The notes under the pieces are model-generated. The model made no database searches. It was not told where the DNA came from and saw only the letters and a list, made by a program, of their open reading frames with translations. Of a stretch of 11,890 bases of DNA, positions 1 through 7,198 are shown piece by piece. The position numbers and the translations under genes are program-made. The DNA lies in the NCBI GenBank assembly GCA_910589085.1, contig CAJUSG010000022.1:24909-36798 (forward strand). The letters run 5' to 3'. The stretch's first letter is position 1. Every line of letters begins with the position of its first letter. Source of the stretch: an uncultured Oscillospiraceae bacterium (GTDB lineage: Bacteria > Bacillota > Clostridia > Oscillospirales > Oscillospiraceae).

Positions 1-207
1 CTTACGTCCATCATAAAACGGCGGGCCGAGGTCGTCCCGCCCTACGCACAGTAGGAGGCGACGACCCGGCGCCCCGCGTCTTACGTCCATCATAAAACGG
101 CGGGCCGAGGTCGTCCCGCCCTACGCACAGTAGGGGGCGACGACCCGGCGCCCCGCGTCTTACGTCTATCATAAAGCGGCGGGCCGAGGTCGTCCCGCCC
201 TACGCAA
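1..207. repeat. 79-bp tandem repeat, 2.6 copies, with internal hairpin
   Basis: Units begin at 1, 80 and 159 with CTTACGTC and repeat with a period of 79 bp; the third is cut after about 49 bp where the leader of the first gene begins. Units 1 and 2 differ by about one base and unit 3 by a few. Each unit holds a GGCGGG...CCCGCC inverted repeat (20-25 with 36-41 in unit 1). In units 1 and 2 a longer imperfect dyad also pairs the CGTCCCGCCCTAC arm with a GTAGG-rich arm just downstream. A single copy of the 26-27 bp core (CGGCGGGCCGAG then GTCGTCCCGCCCTAC) recurs at 3375-3400, so the core is a dispersed element. No promoter for the downstream gene is evident here. Confidence 0.9.
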
Positions 208-213
208 AAGGTG
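206..213 (+). promoter_or_regulatory. Ribosome binding site that fixes a TTG start
   Basis: AAAAGGTG lies 7 nt before the TTG at 221. The GTG inside this motif (211) cannot be the start because it runs into TAG two codons later. The site overlaps the truncated end of the third tandem repeat unit. Confidence 0.65.
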
Positions 214-220
214 AAATAGA

Positions 221-1414
221 TTGGAAAAATTATACGAACAGGACGCCTTTATCGTCAAATTCGAGGCAAAAGTCCTCTCCTGCGCCAAGGGGAAAAAGGG
301 GTTTGACATCATTCTGGACCGCACCGCCTTCTACCCCGAGGGGGGCGGCCAGCCCTACGACACCGGGCGGCTGGAGACCGGCGGGACCTTCGACAAGGTG
401 AAGGTGCTGGAGGTCCACAGCCGGGACGGGGAGATTGTCCACACCTGCAACCACCCCCTGGAGCCGGGTGCGGAGATCATCGGGGTCATCGACTGGGACC
501 GGCGGTTCGACCTGATGCAGCAGCACTCGGGGGAGCACATCGTCTCCGGACTGGCCCACTCCCTCTGGGGCTGCGAGAATGTGGGCTTCCACCTGGGGGC
601 GGAGGTGGTCACCATCGACTTCGACCGCCCCCTCACCGAGAAGCAGTTCGCCACGCTGGAGGAGACCGCCAACTGGCACCTCTGGCAGATTAACGAGCCG
701 GTAAAAATTGCATACCCCTCCCCCGAGGAGCTGGAGCACATCCGCTACCGGAGCAAGAAGGCCCTCACCGGTCAGGTGCGGATTGTGGAGTTCCCCGGGG
801 CGGACTGCTGCGCCTGCTGCGGCACCCATGTAAATTATCCCGCTCAGGTGGGGCTGGTTAAGCTGCTGTCCATGCAGAAATTCCGGGAGGGGGTGCGCAT
901 CGAGCTGGTGTGCGGCGGCCGTGCCTTCCGCTACCTCAGCAGGGCGCTGGAGCAGAATGTTCAGGTCTCCCGCCTGCTGTCCGCCAAGCTCTTCGAGACC
1001 GGGGCGGCGGCGGAGCGGCTGTTGGCCGAGAACGCCGCCCTCAAGTCCCGGCTTATGGCGCTGGAGGACGCCCGCTTCGCCCAGCTGGCCGGACAGTACG
1101 CCGGGCCCGGGGACGTGGTCCTCTTTGAGGACGGCCTCTCCCCCGACGCCCTGCGCCGCCTGTGCGGTGCGGTCCTCCACGCCTGCGGCGACAGCTGCTT
1201 CTGCGCCTGCTTCTCCGGGGACGATTCCTCCGGGTATAAATACGCCATCGGTCAACCTAACGGACACCTGCGGGACTGGGTAAAAAGCCTGAATCAGGCC
1301 CTCAACGGCCGGGGCGGCGGCAAGGACGACTTTGTCCAGGGGTCTGTTCAGGCTTCCCGGAGCGAGATTAAGGCGTTCTTTCAAGCTGCCATCAGGGAAG
1401 GGACGGCGCCGTGA
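221..1414 (+). CDS. AlaX-type alanyl-tRNA editing protein with DHHA1 domain
   Basis: A 397-residue free-standing homologue of the AlaRS editing domain. Such proteins hydrolyse mischarged Ser-tRNA(Ala) (or Gly-tRNA(Ala)) in the cytoplasm. The N-terminal half shows the YPEGGGQPYDTG segment (38-49) typical of this fold. The zinc-binding editing motif HSGEH (HxxxH, 102-106) is present, and CCGTH (C199xxxH203) supplies the other ligands. Residues 260-290 are helical and rich in Ala, Leu and Glu, likely a linker coiled coil. The C-terminus carries a glycine-rich GRGGGKDDFVQGS motif (363-375), as in DHHA1 domains. The length fits the long AlaX class. The start is TTG, supported by the AAAAGGTG at 206-213. 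The next gene overlaps its stop, so the two are probably translated together. Exact substrate preference cannot be read from sequence. Confidence 0.88.
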   Translation: MEKLYEQDAFIVKFEAKVLSCAKGKKGFDIILDRTAFYPEGGGQPYDTGRLETGGTFDKVKVLEVHSRDGEIVHTCNHPLEPGAEIIGVIDWDRRFDLMQQHSGEHIVSGLAHSLWGCENVGFHLGAEVVTIDFDRPLTEKQFATLEETANWHLWQINEPVKIAYPSPEELEHIRYRSKKALTGQVRIVEFPGADCCACCGTHVNYPAQVGLVKLLSMQKFREGVRIELVCGGRAFRYLSRALEQNVQVSRLLSAKLFETGAAAERLLAENAALKSRLMALEDARFAQLAGQYAGPGDVVLFEDGLSPDALRRLCGAVLHACGDSCFCACFSGDDSSGYKYAIGQPNGHLRDWVKSLNQALNGRGGGKDDFVQGSVQASRSEIKAFFQAAIREGTAP

Positions 1415-1989
1415 TGAACCGTGTCTTCTGTCTGGTGGGCAAGAGCTGCTCCGGCAAGGACACCCTCTACGCCCACATCCTGGAGCGCTGCCCGGAGCTG
1501 GTCCCGGTGATCCCCTGCACCACCCGCCCCCGGCGGACGGGTGAGACAGACGGCCAGAGCTACTGGTTCGTCAGCGAGGACCAGCTGCGCCGGTATGAGG
1601 CGGAGGGCCAGGTGGTCGAGAAGCGGGAGTACCACACCACCCAGGGGCTGTGGACCTACTTCACCCTCCGCTTTCAGCTGGACCGGGACCGGGTCCTCAT
1701 CACCACGCTGGAGGGGGCCCGGGCCCTGATGGATTGCTATGGGTCCGGGCATGTCCAGGTGGTCTTCCTCCACACGGACGACAGGACCCGCCTGCTGCGC
1801 TGCATCGACCGGGAGGGCCGCCAGGAGCGGCCCGACTACGACGAGGTCTGCCGCCGCTTCCTGGCCGATCAGGCCGACTTCTCCCGGGAGCGGCTGGCCC
1901 TGCTCCCCGGCCTGCGCTCCATCGACGCCAACAGGCCGCCGGAGGACTGCCTGGCGCAGTTCCTGGCCCTCTATCAGGAGGGGGAGTAA
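1414..1989 (+). CDS. Guanylate-kinase-like P-loop protein
   Basis: About 191 residues, starting at the ATG in TGATG that overlaps the stop of the alanyl-tRNA editing gene; a GTG one codon earlier (1411) is possible. An AGGGAAGGGA ribosome binding site lies about 10 nt upstream. The P-loop is GKSCSGKDT (9-17). Residues 36-53 (TTRPRRTGETDGQSYWFV) fit the guanylate kinase signature T-[ST]-R-x2-[KR]-x2-[DE]-x2-G-x2-Y-x-[FY]-[LIVMK]. Two other landmarks differ from housekeeping Gmk. The GNYYGT-like segment is replaced by TQGLWTYFTL (76-85), and the usual IDxQGA segment is TTLEGA (97-102). This may therefore be a paralogue with altered substrate use and not the cell's only GMP kinase. A nucleotide kinase role is likely; GMP as substrate is less certain. 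Confidence 0.72.
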   Translation: MNRVFCLVGKSCSGKDTLYAHILERCPELVPVIPCTTRPRRTGETDGQSYWFVSEDQLRRYEAEGQVVEKREYHTTQGLWTYFTLRFQLDRDRVLITTLEGARALMDCYGSGHVQVVFLHTDDRTRLLRCIDREGRQERPDYDEVCRRFLADQADFSRERLALLPGLRSIDANRPPEDCLAQFLALYQEGE

Positions 1990-2050
1990 CCCCCTCCCGC
2001 CCTGGCGCATAGAATATCACGGATTCCAAATCCAACAGGAGGTGACTTCC

Positions 2051-2266
2051 ATGGTGACTATGCTGGCCACCGTTGTCCAGGCCTGGGGTACTCAGGTACT
2101 GGTTACCGACAACGCCAACGGGCAGGAGGTTCTGGTAAACACCAACAACTCCACCGGCAATCTGCTGGCCGGGGAGCAGGTGCGGATCGTCTTTGACGGC
2201 ATTATGACCGCCAGTATCCCGCCCCAGATTTCCGCCCAGAGCATCTGCGTTCTCCGCGTGTACTGA
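2051..2266 (+). CDS. 71-residue DUF3221-like small protein
   Basis: Starts at ATG 2051, 8 nt after a perfect AGGAGG (2037-2042). The frame is open far upstream, but that part is a shadow of the kinase gene. The protein is beta-rich and has no signal peptide or membrane helix. The stretch VRIVFDGIMTASIPPQISA (44-62) matches the pattern I associate with DUF3221/YobA-like OB-fold proteins, which end in (Y/F)DGxxxxSxPxQxxA followed by hydrophobic strands. Members are usually secreted lipoproteins of over 100 residues; this one is shorter and looks cytoplasmic. It lies 61 nt after the kinase gene and just before a strong terminator, so it is probably the last gene of that operon. Function unknown; family assignment rests on a short motif. 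Confidence 0.7.
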   Translation: MVTMLATVVQAWGTQVLVTDNANGQEVLVNTNNSTGNLLAGEQVRIVFDGIMTASIPPQISAQSICVLRVY

Positions 2267-2271
2267 AAAAA

Positions 2272-2304
2272 CCGCCGCGAGCCCAAGGCCCGCGGCGGCT
2301 TTTT
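2272..2304. terminator. Bidirectional rho-independent terminator
   Basis: An 8-bp stem CCGCCGCG (2272-2279) pairs with CGCGGCGG (2291-2298). It is followed by TTTTT (2300-2304) on the plus strand and preceded by AAAAAA (2266-2271), which gives a T-tract on the minus strand. It lies between the stop of the 71-residue gene (2266) and the stop of the convergent reductase gene (2307), so it can end transcription from both sides. Confidence 0.92.
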
Positions 2305-2306
2305 GT

Positions 2307-3314
2307 TTAAAAATGGGTCCAGTACTCCTTATAGTTGTCCTGAAGCATCTGGGGGGGATTCAGGCCATAGGGACATTTGGAGGCGCACTTTCCGCAGTGG
2401 AGGCAGTCCTCCACCTTCTTCATCTCACCCTGCCAGTATTCGGTGAGGTAGTCAGCGGCGGGCATGCGGCGGAGCATCAGGGACATCCGGGCGCACTGAT
2501 TGATCTGGATGCCCACCGGGCAGGGCATACAGTAGCCGCAGGAGCGGCAGAAGCTGCCTGTGAGCTCGGCCCGGTCCTTCTCAATGAGGGCGAGCCGCTC
2601 CTCCGTCATGGCGGGGGCGTCGGCGACGCAGGAGAGGAACTGATCCAGCTCCCACTCGTGCTGGACCCCCCAGATGGGCACCACGATGGGCTGCAGGGCC
2701 ATAAAGGCGGCGGCGGCTATGCCGTCCCGGAGCAGACCCCCCGCCATCCCTTTCATTGCCACAAAGCCCATGCCTGCCCTCTCGCACATCTCCACCAGCT
2801 CCTGCTCCTGGGGGCCGGAGAGGTAGCTGTAGGGGAACTGGAGGGTGGCATACAGCCCGGAATCAATGGCCTCACGGGCCACCGCCAGGCGGTGGTTGGT
2901 GATGCCGATGTGGCGGATCTTGCCCTGGGCCTGGGCCTCCAGGGCGGCATCGTAGAGGCCGTCCTCCCCGCCGGGGCGGGGGACAAAGGCGGGATTGTGG
3001 AACTGATAGACGTCGATATAGTCTGTATTCAGGTCTCGCAGACTGGCCTCCAGGTGCTCCCGCAGCTCCCGGCCCGTCTGGGCGTGGGTCTTGGTGGCGA
3101 TTACCACCTTGTCCCGTATGCCTGCGAAGGCATAGCCCAGCTTCTCCTCGCTGTCGGAGTAGGCCCGGGCGGTGTCAAAGTAATTTATACCCCCGTCCAG
3201 CGCCTTGCGCAGCAGACGGGCCGCGTCCTCCTTGGTGATCCGCTGGATGGGCAGACAGCCAAAGCCGTTTTTCTCGATCTCAATGCCGGTGGAACCTAGT
3301 TGAATTTTTGTCAT
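2307..3314 (-). CDS. Aldo/keto reductase with C-terminal 4Fe-4S ferredoxin motifs
   Basis: 335 residues. The N-terminal TIM-barrel domain (about 1-235) carries the aldo/keto reductase catalytic tetrad: Asp47 and Tyr52 (in FDTARAYSDSEEKLG), Lys75 (ATKT) and His106 (YQFHNP). The C-terminal part holds two cysteine clusters. CRSCGYCMPCP (Cys256, 259, 262, 265, with Cys274 nearby) is the first; CLHCGKCASKCP (Cys304, 307, 310, 314) is the second and has classical 4Fe-4S spacing. This architecture is common in anaerobic Firmicutes and suggests that electrons come from iron-sulfur carriers as well as, or instead of, NAD(P)H. Physiological substrate unknown. The ATG at 3314 has an AAGGAGGA site 7-8 nt upstream. 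It lies 91 nt after valS with no clear promoter of its own, so readthrough from valS is possible. Confidence 0.9.
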   Translation of the reverse strand: MTKIQLGSTGIEIEKNGFGCLPIQRITKEDAARLLRKALDGGINYFDTARAYSDSEEKLGYAFAGIRDKVVIATKTHAQTGRELREHLEASLRDLNTDYIDVYQFHNPAFVPRPGGEDGLYDAALEAQAQGKIRHIGITNHRLAVAREAIDSGLYATLQFPYSYLSGPQEQELVEMCERAGMGFVAMKGMAGGLLRDGIAAAAFMALQPIVVPIWGVQHEWELDQFLSCVADAPAMTEERLALIEKDRAELTGSFCRSCGYCMPCPVGIQINQCARMSLMLRRMPAADYLTEYWQGEMKKVEDCLHCGKCASKCPYGLNPPQMLQDNYKEYWTHF

Positions 3315-3374
3315 GGGTATTCCTCCTTCAATGCAGGGCGCGGCGGCCCCGGCGTGCCGTATCCTCTCTTCCGG

Positions 3375-3400
3375 CGGCGGGCCGAGTCGTCCCGCCCTAC
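3375..3400. repeat. Single dispersed copy of the GGCGGG...CCCGCC hairpin core
   Basis: Matches the core of the left-edge tandem repeat (19-45, 98-124, 177-203) with one G missing: CGGCGGGCCGAG, then TCGTCCCGCCCTAC. It lies 5 bp beyond the valS stop, in the gap before the reductase gene. It can form a 6-bp GC stem but has no T-run after it on the minus strand, so it is not a clear terminator. It could cause partial attenuation or protect the valS mRNA 3' end. Confidence 0.85.
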
Positions 3401-3405
3401 AAAAA

Positions 3406-6054
3406 TCACATCCCTTTCAGCTGCGCCTCCAGCTTGGCCACCAGCTCGGTGAGCTGGACGGCCCGCTCCTTTTCGGCGGCCACCACGTGCTCCGGGGCCT
3501 TGTTGACGAAACCGGGGTTGTTCAGCTTGGCGTTCAGCTTCTCCAGCTCGGCGGACTGCTTCTTCAGCTCCTTCTCCACCCGGGCCCTCTCCTTCTCCAG
3601 GTCCACCAGCTCGCCCAGAGGGATGGACAGCTGGGCGGCGTGGGTGACGATGGATACCTGCCCGGCCTGGGCGGCGTCAGCGTCGGCCTGAGCCTGGGCG
3701 AAGGGGACAATCTCCACCTGGCTGGCGTAGGCCAGCTTTTTCAGGAAGGGCACGCCCAGCGTGAAGGTCTCCCTCTCCATGGTGGCCACGGTGAGGTGGG
3801 CCTTTTTGGAGGGGGGGACGTTCATCTCGCTGCGGCGGCCGCGGATGGCCCGGATGGCGTCCATAATCAGCTCCATGGCCTTCTCCTCCGCCGGGAAGTC
3901 CATGGCGTCAGAGGCCACAGGCCAATTTTGCATCATCAGGAAGTCCCCCTCGTGGGGCAGGGCCTGCCAAATTTCCTCCGTGATGAAGGGCATAAAGGGG
4001 TGGAGCAGCTTGAGCATCTCCGTCAGCACCCAGCACAGCACCTGCTGCGCCCGGACCTTGCTGTCCTCGTCCTCCCCCTGGAGGCGGGTCTTGGTCAGCT
4101 CGATATACCAGTCGCAGTAGTCGTCCCAGATGAAGTCGTAAATCTTCTGGGCAGCAACGCCCAGCTCATAGCGGTCCATGTTTTCGGTGATCTCAGCCAC
4201 AGCCCGGTTCAGCTTGGACAGAATCCACTTGTCCTCCAGCTCCAGCCGTTCCGGCAGCTCGCATCTGTCGATGGTCAGATTCATCATCAGGAAGCGGCTG
4301 GCGTTCCAGATTTTGTTGGCAAAGTTGCGCATGGCCTCGCACCGCTCGGTGTAAAAGCGCATGTCGTTGCCCGGGGAGTTGCCCGTTACCAGGTTGAAGC
4401 GCAGGGCGTCGGCGCCGTATTTGTCGGCGATCTCCAGGGGGTCGATGCCGTTGCCCAGAGACTTGGACATCTTCCGGCCTTTGTCGTCCCGGATCAGGCC
4501 GTGGATGAAGACGGTGTGGAAGGGGGGCTTTCCGGTGTGCTCGCAGGCGGAGAAGATCATCCGGGCCACCCAGAAGAAGATAATGTCGTAGCCGGTGACC
4601 AGCACGTCGGTGGGGTAGAAATACTTGAAATCCTCGCTGTTTTCGTCCGGCCAGCCCAGGGTGGAGAAGGGCCACAGGGCGGAGGAAAACCAGGTGTCCA
4701 GCACGTCGTCCTCCTGTTTGATATGGCTGCTTCCGCAGTGACAGCACTGGGTGGGGTCGGTCTCGGACACGGTGAGCTTGCCGCAGTCCTCACAGGTCCA
4801 GGCGGGGATGCGGTGGCCCCACCAAAGCTGGCGGGAGATACACCAGTCCCGGACATTTTCCATCCAGTTGATATAGGTCTTGGAGAAACGGTCGGGGACA
4901 AATTTGGTCTCCCCCTCCCGGACCACCCGCAGGGCTTCTTTTGCCAGGGGCTCCATCTTGACGAACCACTGGGCGGAGATCAGCGGCTCCACGTCGCTGT
5001 GGCAGCGGGAACAGGTGCCCACGTTGTGCTGGTGGGGCTCTACCTTCACCAGCCAGCCGCCCTCCTCCAGATCGGCCACGATGGCCTTCCGGGCCTCGTA
5101 CCGGTCCATGCCGGAGTAGCGGCCGTAGCCCTCCACCACCTTGCCGTTGTCGTCCAGCACCCGGATGGTATCCAGATTCTGGCGCAGGCCTACCTCAAAA
5201 TCGTTGGGGTCGTGGGCCGGGGTCATCTTCACACAGCCGGTGCCGAAGGCCATATCCACATACTCATCGGCCACAATGGGCATCTCACGGCCCACCAGGG
5301 GCAGGACGCACTTCTTGCCCACGATATCGGTGTACCGCCCGTCAGCGGGGTTGACGGCCACGCCGGTGTCTCCCAACATGGTCTCGGGCCGGGTGGTGGC
5401 CACAATGACATAGCGGTCCTGCTCCCCCTGGATGGGGTAGCGGATGTGCCAGAGGTTTCCCGGCTTGTCCTGATACTCCACCTCCACGTCGCTGAGGGCG
5501 GTGACGCAGTGGGGGCACCAGTTGATGATCCGGGAGCCCTTGTAGATCAGGTCCTTCTGATAGAGGGAGACGAACACATGCCGCACCGCCCGGCTCAGCC
5601 CCTCGTCCATAGTGAAGCGGGAGCGTTCCCAGTCGGCGGAGATGCCCAGCTTCTTCTGCTGCTGGACAATCCGGGCGCCGTATTTGGCCTTCCAGTCCCA
5701 CACCCGCTCCAGGAACTTCTCCCGGCCCAGGTCGTAGCGGCTCAGCCCCTCGTTCTTCCGCAGCTCCTCCTCCACCTTCACCTGGGTGGCGATGCCCGCG
5801 TGATCGGAGCCGGGCAGGTACAGGGCGGCATAGCCCTGCATCCGTTTATAGCGGATGAGCATGTCCTGGAGGGAGTCGTCCATGGCGTGGCCCATGTGCA
5901 GCTGGCCCGTCACGTTGGGGGGCGGCATGACGATGGTAAAGGGCTTCTTCTTGGGGTCCCGGTGGCCCTTGAAACAGCCGTTTTTCTCCCAGGTCTCGTA
6001 GACGCGGGCCTCCACCTCCTGGGGCTCGTAAACCTTGGGCAGTTCTTTTCTCAT
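3406..6054 (-). CDS. valS: Valyl-tRNA synthetase
   Basis: 882 residues, full length for bacterial ValRS. It charges tRNA(Val) with valine in the cytoplasm. The class I signatures are clear: PPPNVTGQLHMGH (HIGH-type motif at 53-56) and GRKMSKSLGNG (KMSKS at 528-532). The CP1 editing domain has ATTRPETMLGDTG (219-231), the site that deacylates Thr-tRNA(Val). Cys pairs at 180/183, 348/351, 421/424 and 437/440 look like zinc-ribbon ligands. VRDWCISRQLWWGHRIPAW (401-419) is a hallmark of the ValRS/IleRS/LeuRS group. The last ~65 residues form the ValRS C-terminal coiled coil (LEKERARVEKELKKQ...). The start ATG follows an AGAAAGG site at about 10 nt and lies 6 nt beyond the stop of the upstream membrane-protein gene, so it is read from the same transcript, which begins with the T-box leader at 7834-8069. 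Confidence 0.97.
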   Translation of the reverse strand: MRKELPKVYEPQEVEARVYETWEKNGCFKGHRDPKKKPFTIVMPPPNVTGQLHMGHAMDDSLQDMLIRYKRMQGYAALYLPGSDHAGIATQVKVEEELRKNEGLSRYDLGREKFLERVWDWKAKYGARIVQQQKKLGISADWERSRFTMDEGLSRAVRHVFVSLYQKDLIYKGSRIINWCPHCVTALSDVEVEYQDKPGNLWHIRYPIQGEQDRYVIVATTRPETMLGDTGVAVNPADGRYTDIVGKKCVLPLVGREMPIVADEYVDMAFGTGCVKMTPAHDPNDFEVGLRQNLDTIRVLDDNGKVVEGYGRYSGMDRYEARKAIVADLEEGGWLVKVEPHQHNVGTCSRCHSDVEPLISAQWFVKMEPLAKEALRVVREGETKFVPDRFSKTYINWMENVRDWCISRQLWWGHRIPAWTCEDCGKLTVSETDPTQCCHCGSSHIKQEDDVLDTWFSSALWPFSTLGWPDENSEDFKYFYPTDVLVTGYDIIFFWVARMIFSACEHTGKPPFHTVFIHGLIRDDKGRKMSKSLGNGIDPLEIADKYGADALRFNLVTGNSPGNDMRFYTERCEAMRNFANKIWNASRFLMMNLTIDRCELPERLELEDKWILSKLNRAVAEITENMDRYELGVAAQKIYDFIWDDYCDWYIELTKTRLQGEDEDSKVRAQQVLCWVLTEMLKLLHPFMPFITEEIWQALPHEGDFLMMQNWPVASDAMDFPAEEKAMELIMDAIRAIRGRRSEMNVPPSKKAHLTVATMERETFTLGVPFLKKLAYASQVEIVPFAQAQADADAAQAGQVSIVTHAAQLSIPLGELVDLEKERARVEKELKKQSAELEKLNAKLNNPGFVNKAPEHVVAAEKERAVQLTELVAKLEAQLKGM

Positions 6055-6060
6055 GTGATC

Positions 6061-6669
6061 TCAACCTTTCTTCTCAGTTTTATCCATCGCTTCTTTCAGT
6101 TTAACCGGTATTTCAATTGTCTCCCACTTTTTTACATAGGGCCACAGCCAGGCCCGCAGCTCCTTCGGAGAGCCGGCGGTCAGCCGGGCCTTGGGCAGAA
6201 CCAGACCGTGGGTCCGCCAGCCGGAGATATAGATGAGCTCCTCACTCTCTACCACATTGCGGAACTGGCGGCAGTCCACCACATCCCGGAGCTCCCGGAA
6301 CCAGATCCTGCACGTCCCTCCGGCCAGCTCCATGCGGAACGGGGTGTTTCCGTCGTACCTGCCCTCGGCCCTGTACCGCTCCCGGTCCCGCCGCCTGGAG
6401 GCGATCACCCCCAGCGCCGACCGGCCTGTGACCCGCCGCCAGCACACCAGGCTCAGGGCGATCAGGAGCGCAAGGGCGAAAAGGCCCCGGGCCTCCCCCT
6501 TCCACAGCCCCTCAACCGTCTGGAAGCCAAAGGCCACGGCGAACAGAAATCCAAGCCTCAGATTCACCCGCCGGTCCCTGACGCAGTTCAGCAGCTGGAC
6601 CTGGTCCCAGGCCCTCTCCAGCTGGTCCACAGTGCCCTGGAGAATGATGGGCTCCTTGACCGCGCTCAT
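6061..6669 (-). CDS. YcxB-like two-helix membrane protein (third of three)
   Basis: 202 residues. After a short N-terminal helix (14-32) come two hydrophobic segments, roughly 36-50 and 62-77. A basic stretch follows (RRRDRERYR, 92-100), then a soluble C-terminal domain (about 103-185). That domain has the strand-rich pattern of YcxB-like proteins: a short beta region (NTPFRMELAGGTCRIWF), a predicted strand-turn pair (RQFRNVVESEELIYISG, 134-150) and a final helix after VLPKARLTAGSPKEL (157-171). The C-terminus is Lys-rich. It begins 16 nt after the preceding paralogue and ends 6 nt before valS, so it belongs to the T-box operon. I do not know a function; YcxB-like proteins are largely uncharacterised. 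The family call rests on fold pattern and on resemblance to its two neighbours, and is weakest for this member. Confidence 0.75.
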   Translation of the reverse strand: MSAVKEPIILQGTVDQLERAWDQVQLLNCVRDRRVNLRLGFLFAVAFGFQTVEGLWKGEARGLFALALLIALSLVCWRRVTGRSALGVIASRRRDRERYRAEGRYDGNTPFRMELAGGTCRIWFRELRDVVDCRQFRNVVESEELIYISGWRTHGLVLPKARLTAGSPKELRAWLWPYVKKWETIEIPVKLKEAMDKTEKKG

Positions 6670-6685
6670 TTCCCGTCACCGCCCC

Positions 6686-7198
6686 TCACCGGATTTTCTG
6701 CACCTTCAGGCCCGTCCTTTTGTGGAGCAGCTCCCGGAATTCCTCCGGCGTCCCCCAGGCAAAGCCCTGCTTGTCGTAAATATGCCCGTGGCTCCTGTCC
6801 AGAAGGAGGACAAAGTAGTCCTCCGTCTCCACCACGGCCCTGATCTGGTGGTAGGGCCACCAGCTCTCCCCCGACTGGGCCCGGTGGACATAGCCGCTGT
6901 CCCGGAAGGTGGCGTTGACCTCCCGGCTGGCGGGAAGAATCTGCCGCAGGCTCACCATGCCGTTCACCTGGTCCTCCGTCAGAATACAGGCCAGCATAAT
7001 CACGGCCAGCAGCATGTTGACCGGCCAGCCGCCCTGGCCGCCCCGGATGTATACCCAGGTCAAAAATGTCTCCAGCACGACTACAAACCAGGCCAGCATC
7101 CGCACCGGCCCGTTCCGCCCGCGGCGCAGGGTCCTGCGGGTGATCCTGGCCAGCGTGGTCATGGCTTTGCGGTCCAGGGTGGTCTGTATCACAATCAT
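6686..7198 (-). CDS. YcxB-like two-helix membrane protein (second of three)
   Basis: 170 residues. A basic N-terminus (RITRRTLRRGRNG, 18-30) precedes two membrane helices, about 32-50 and 58-74, so the N-terminus is likely cytoplasmic. The soluble C-terminal domain (about 90-165) reads FRDSGYVHRAQSGESWWPYHQI..VVETEDYFVLLLDRSHGHIYDKQGFAWGTPEEFRELL. This closely follows the YcxB-like pattern: strand, gly/ser turn, 'W.y..I..v.e...yf.L', then a lysine before the final helix (here YDKQGF). Its ATG overlaps the stop of the preceding gene by 4 nt (ATGA, 7195-7198), indicating translational coupling. Function unknown. Confidence 0.8.
   Translation of the reverse strand: MIVIQTTLDRKAMTTLARITRRTLRRGRNGPVRMLAWFVVVLETFLTWVYIRGGQGGWPVNMLLAVIMLACILTEDQVNGMVSLRQILPASREVNATFRDSGYVHRAQSGESWWPYHQIRAVVETEDYFVLLLDRSHGHIYDKQGFAWGTPEEFRELLHKRTGLKVQKIR

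Noticed and set aside
1..207. CRISPR array
   Set aside because: The whole 79-bp unit repeats with no unique spacers and there are no cas genes.
230..1384. Long minus-strand frame across the alanyl-tRNA editing gene
   Set aside because: Antisense shadow; the plus strand has the HxxxH and CxxxH editing motifs.
1739..2050. N-terminal extension of the 71-residue protein
   Set aside because: Arg/Pro/Ser-rich shadow of the kinase gene; the AGGAGG directly before ATG 2051 decides the start.
3315..3405. Separate promoter or terminator between valS and the reductase gene
   Set aside because: No -35/-10 pair of good quality, and the GC hairpin lacks a following T-run on the minus strand.
3313..6843. 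Open plus-strand frame of over 1,100 codons antisense to valS and its upstream gene
   Set aside because: Composition is low-complexity (His, Val, Leu, Gly rich), no known motif or proper ribosome binding site, and the opposite strand encodes an unmistakable ValRS. It is a GC-rich codon-bias shadow.
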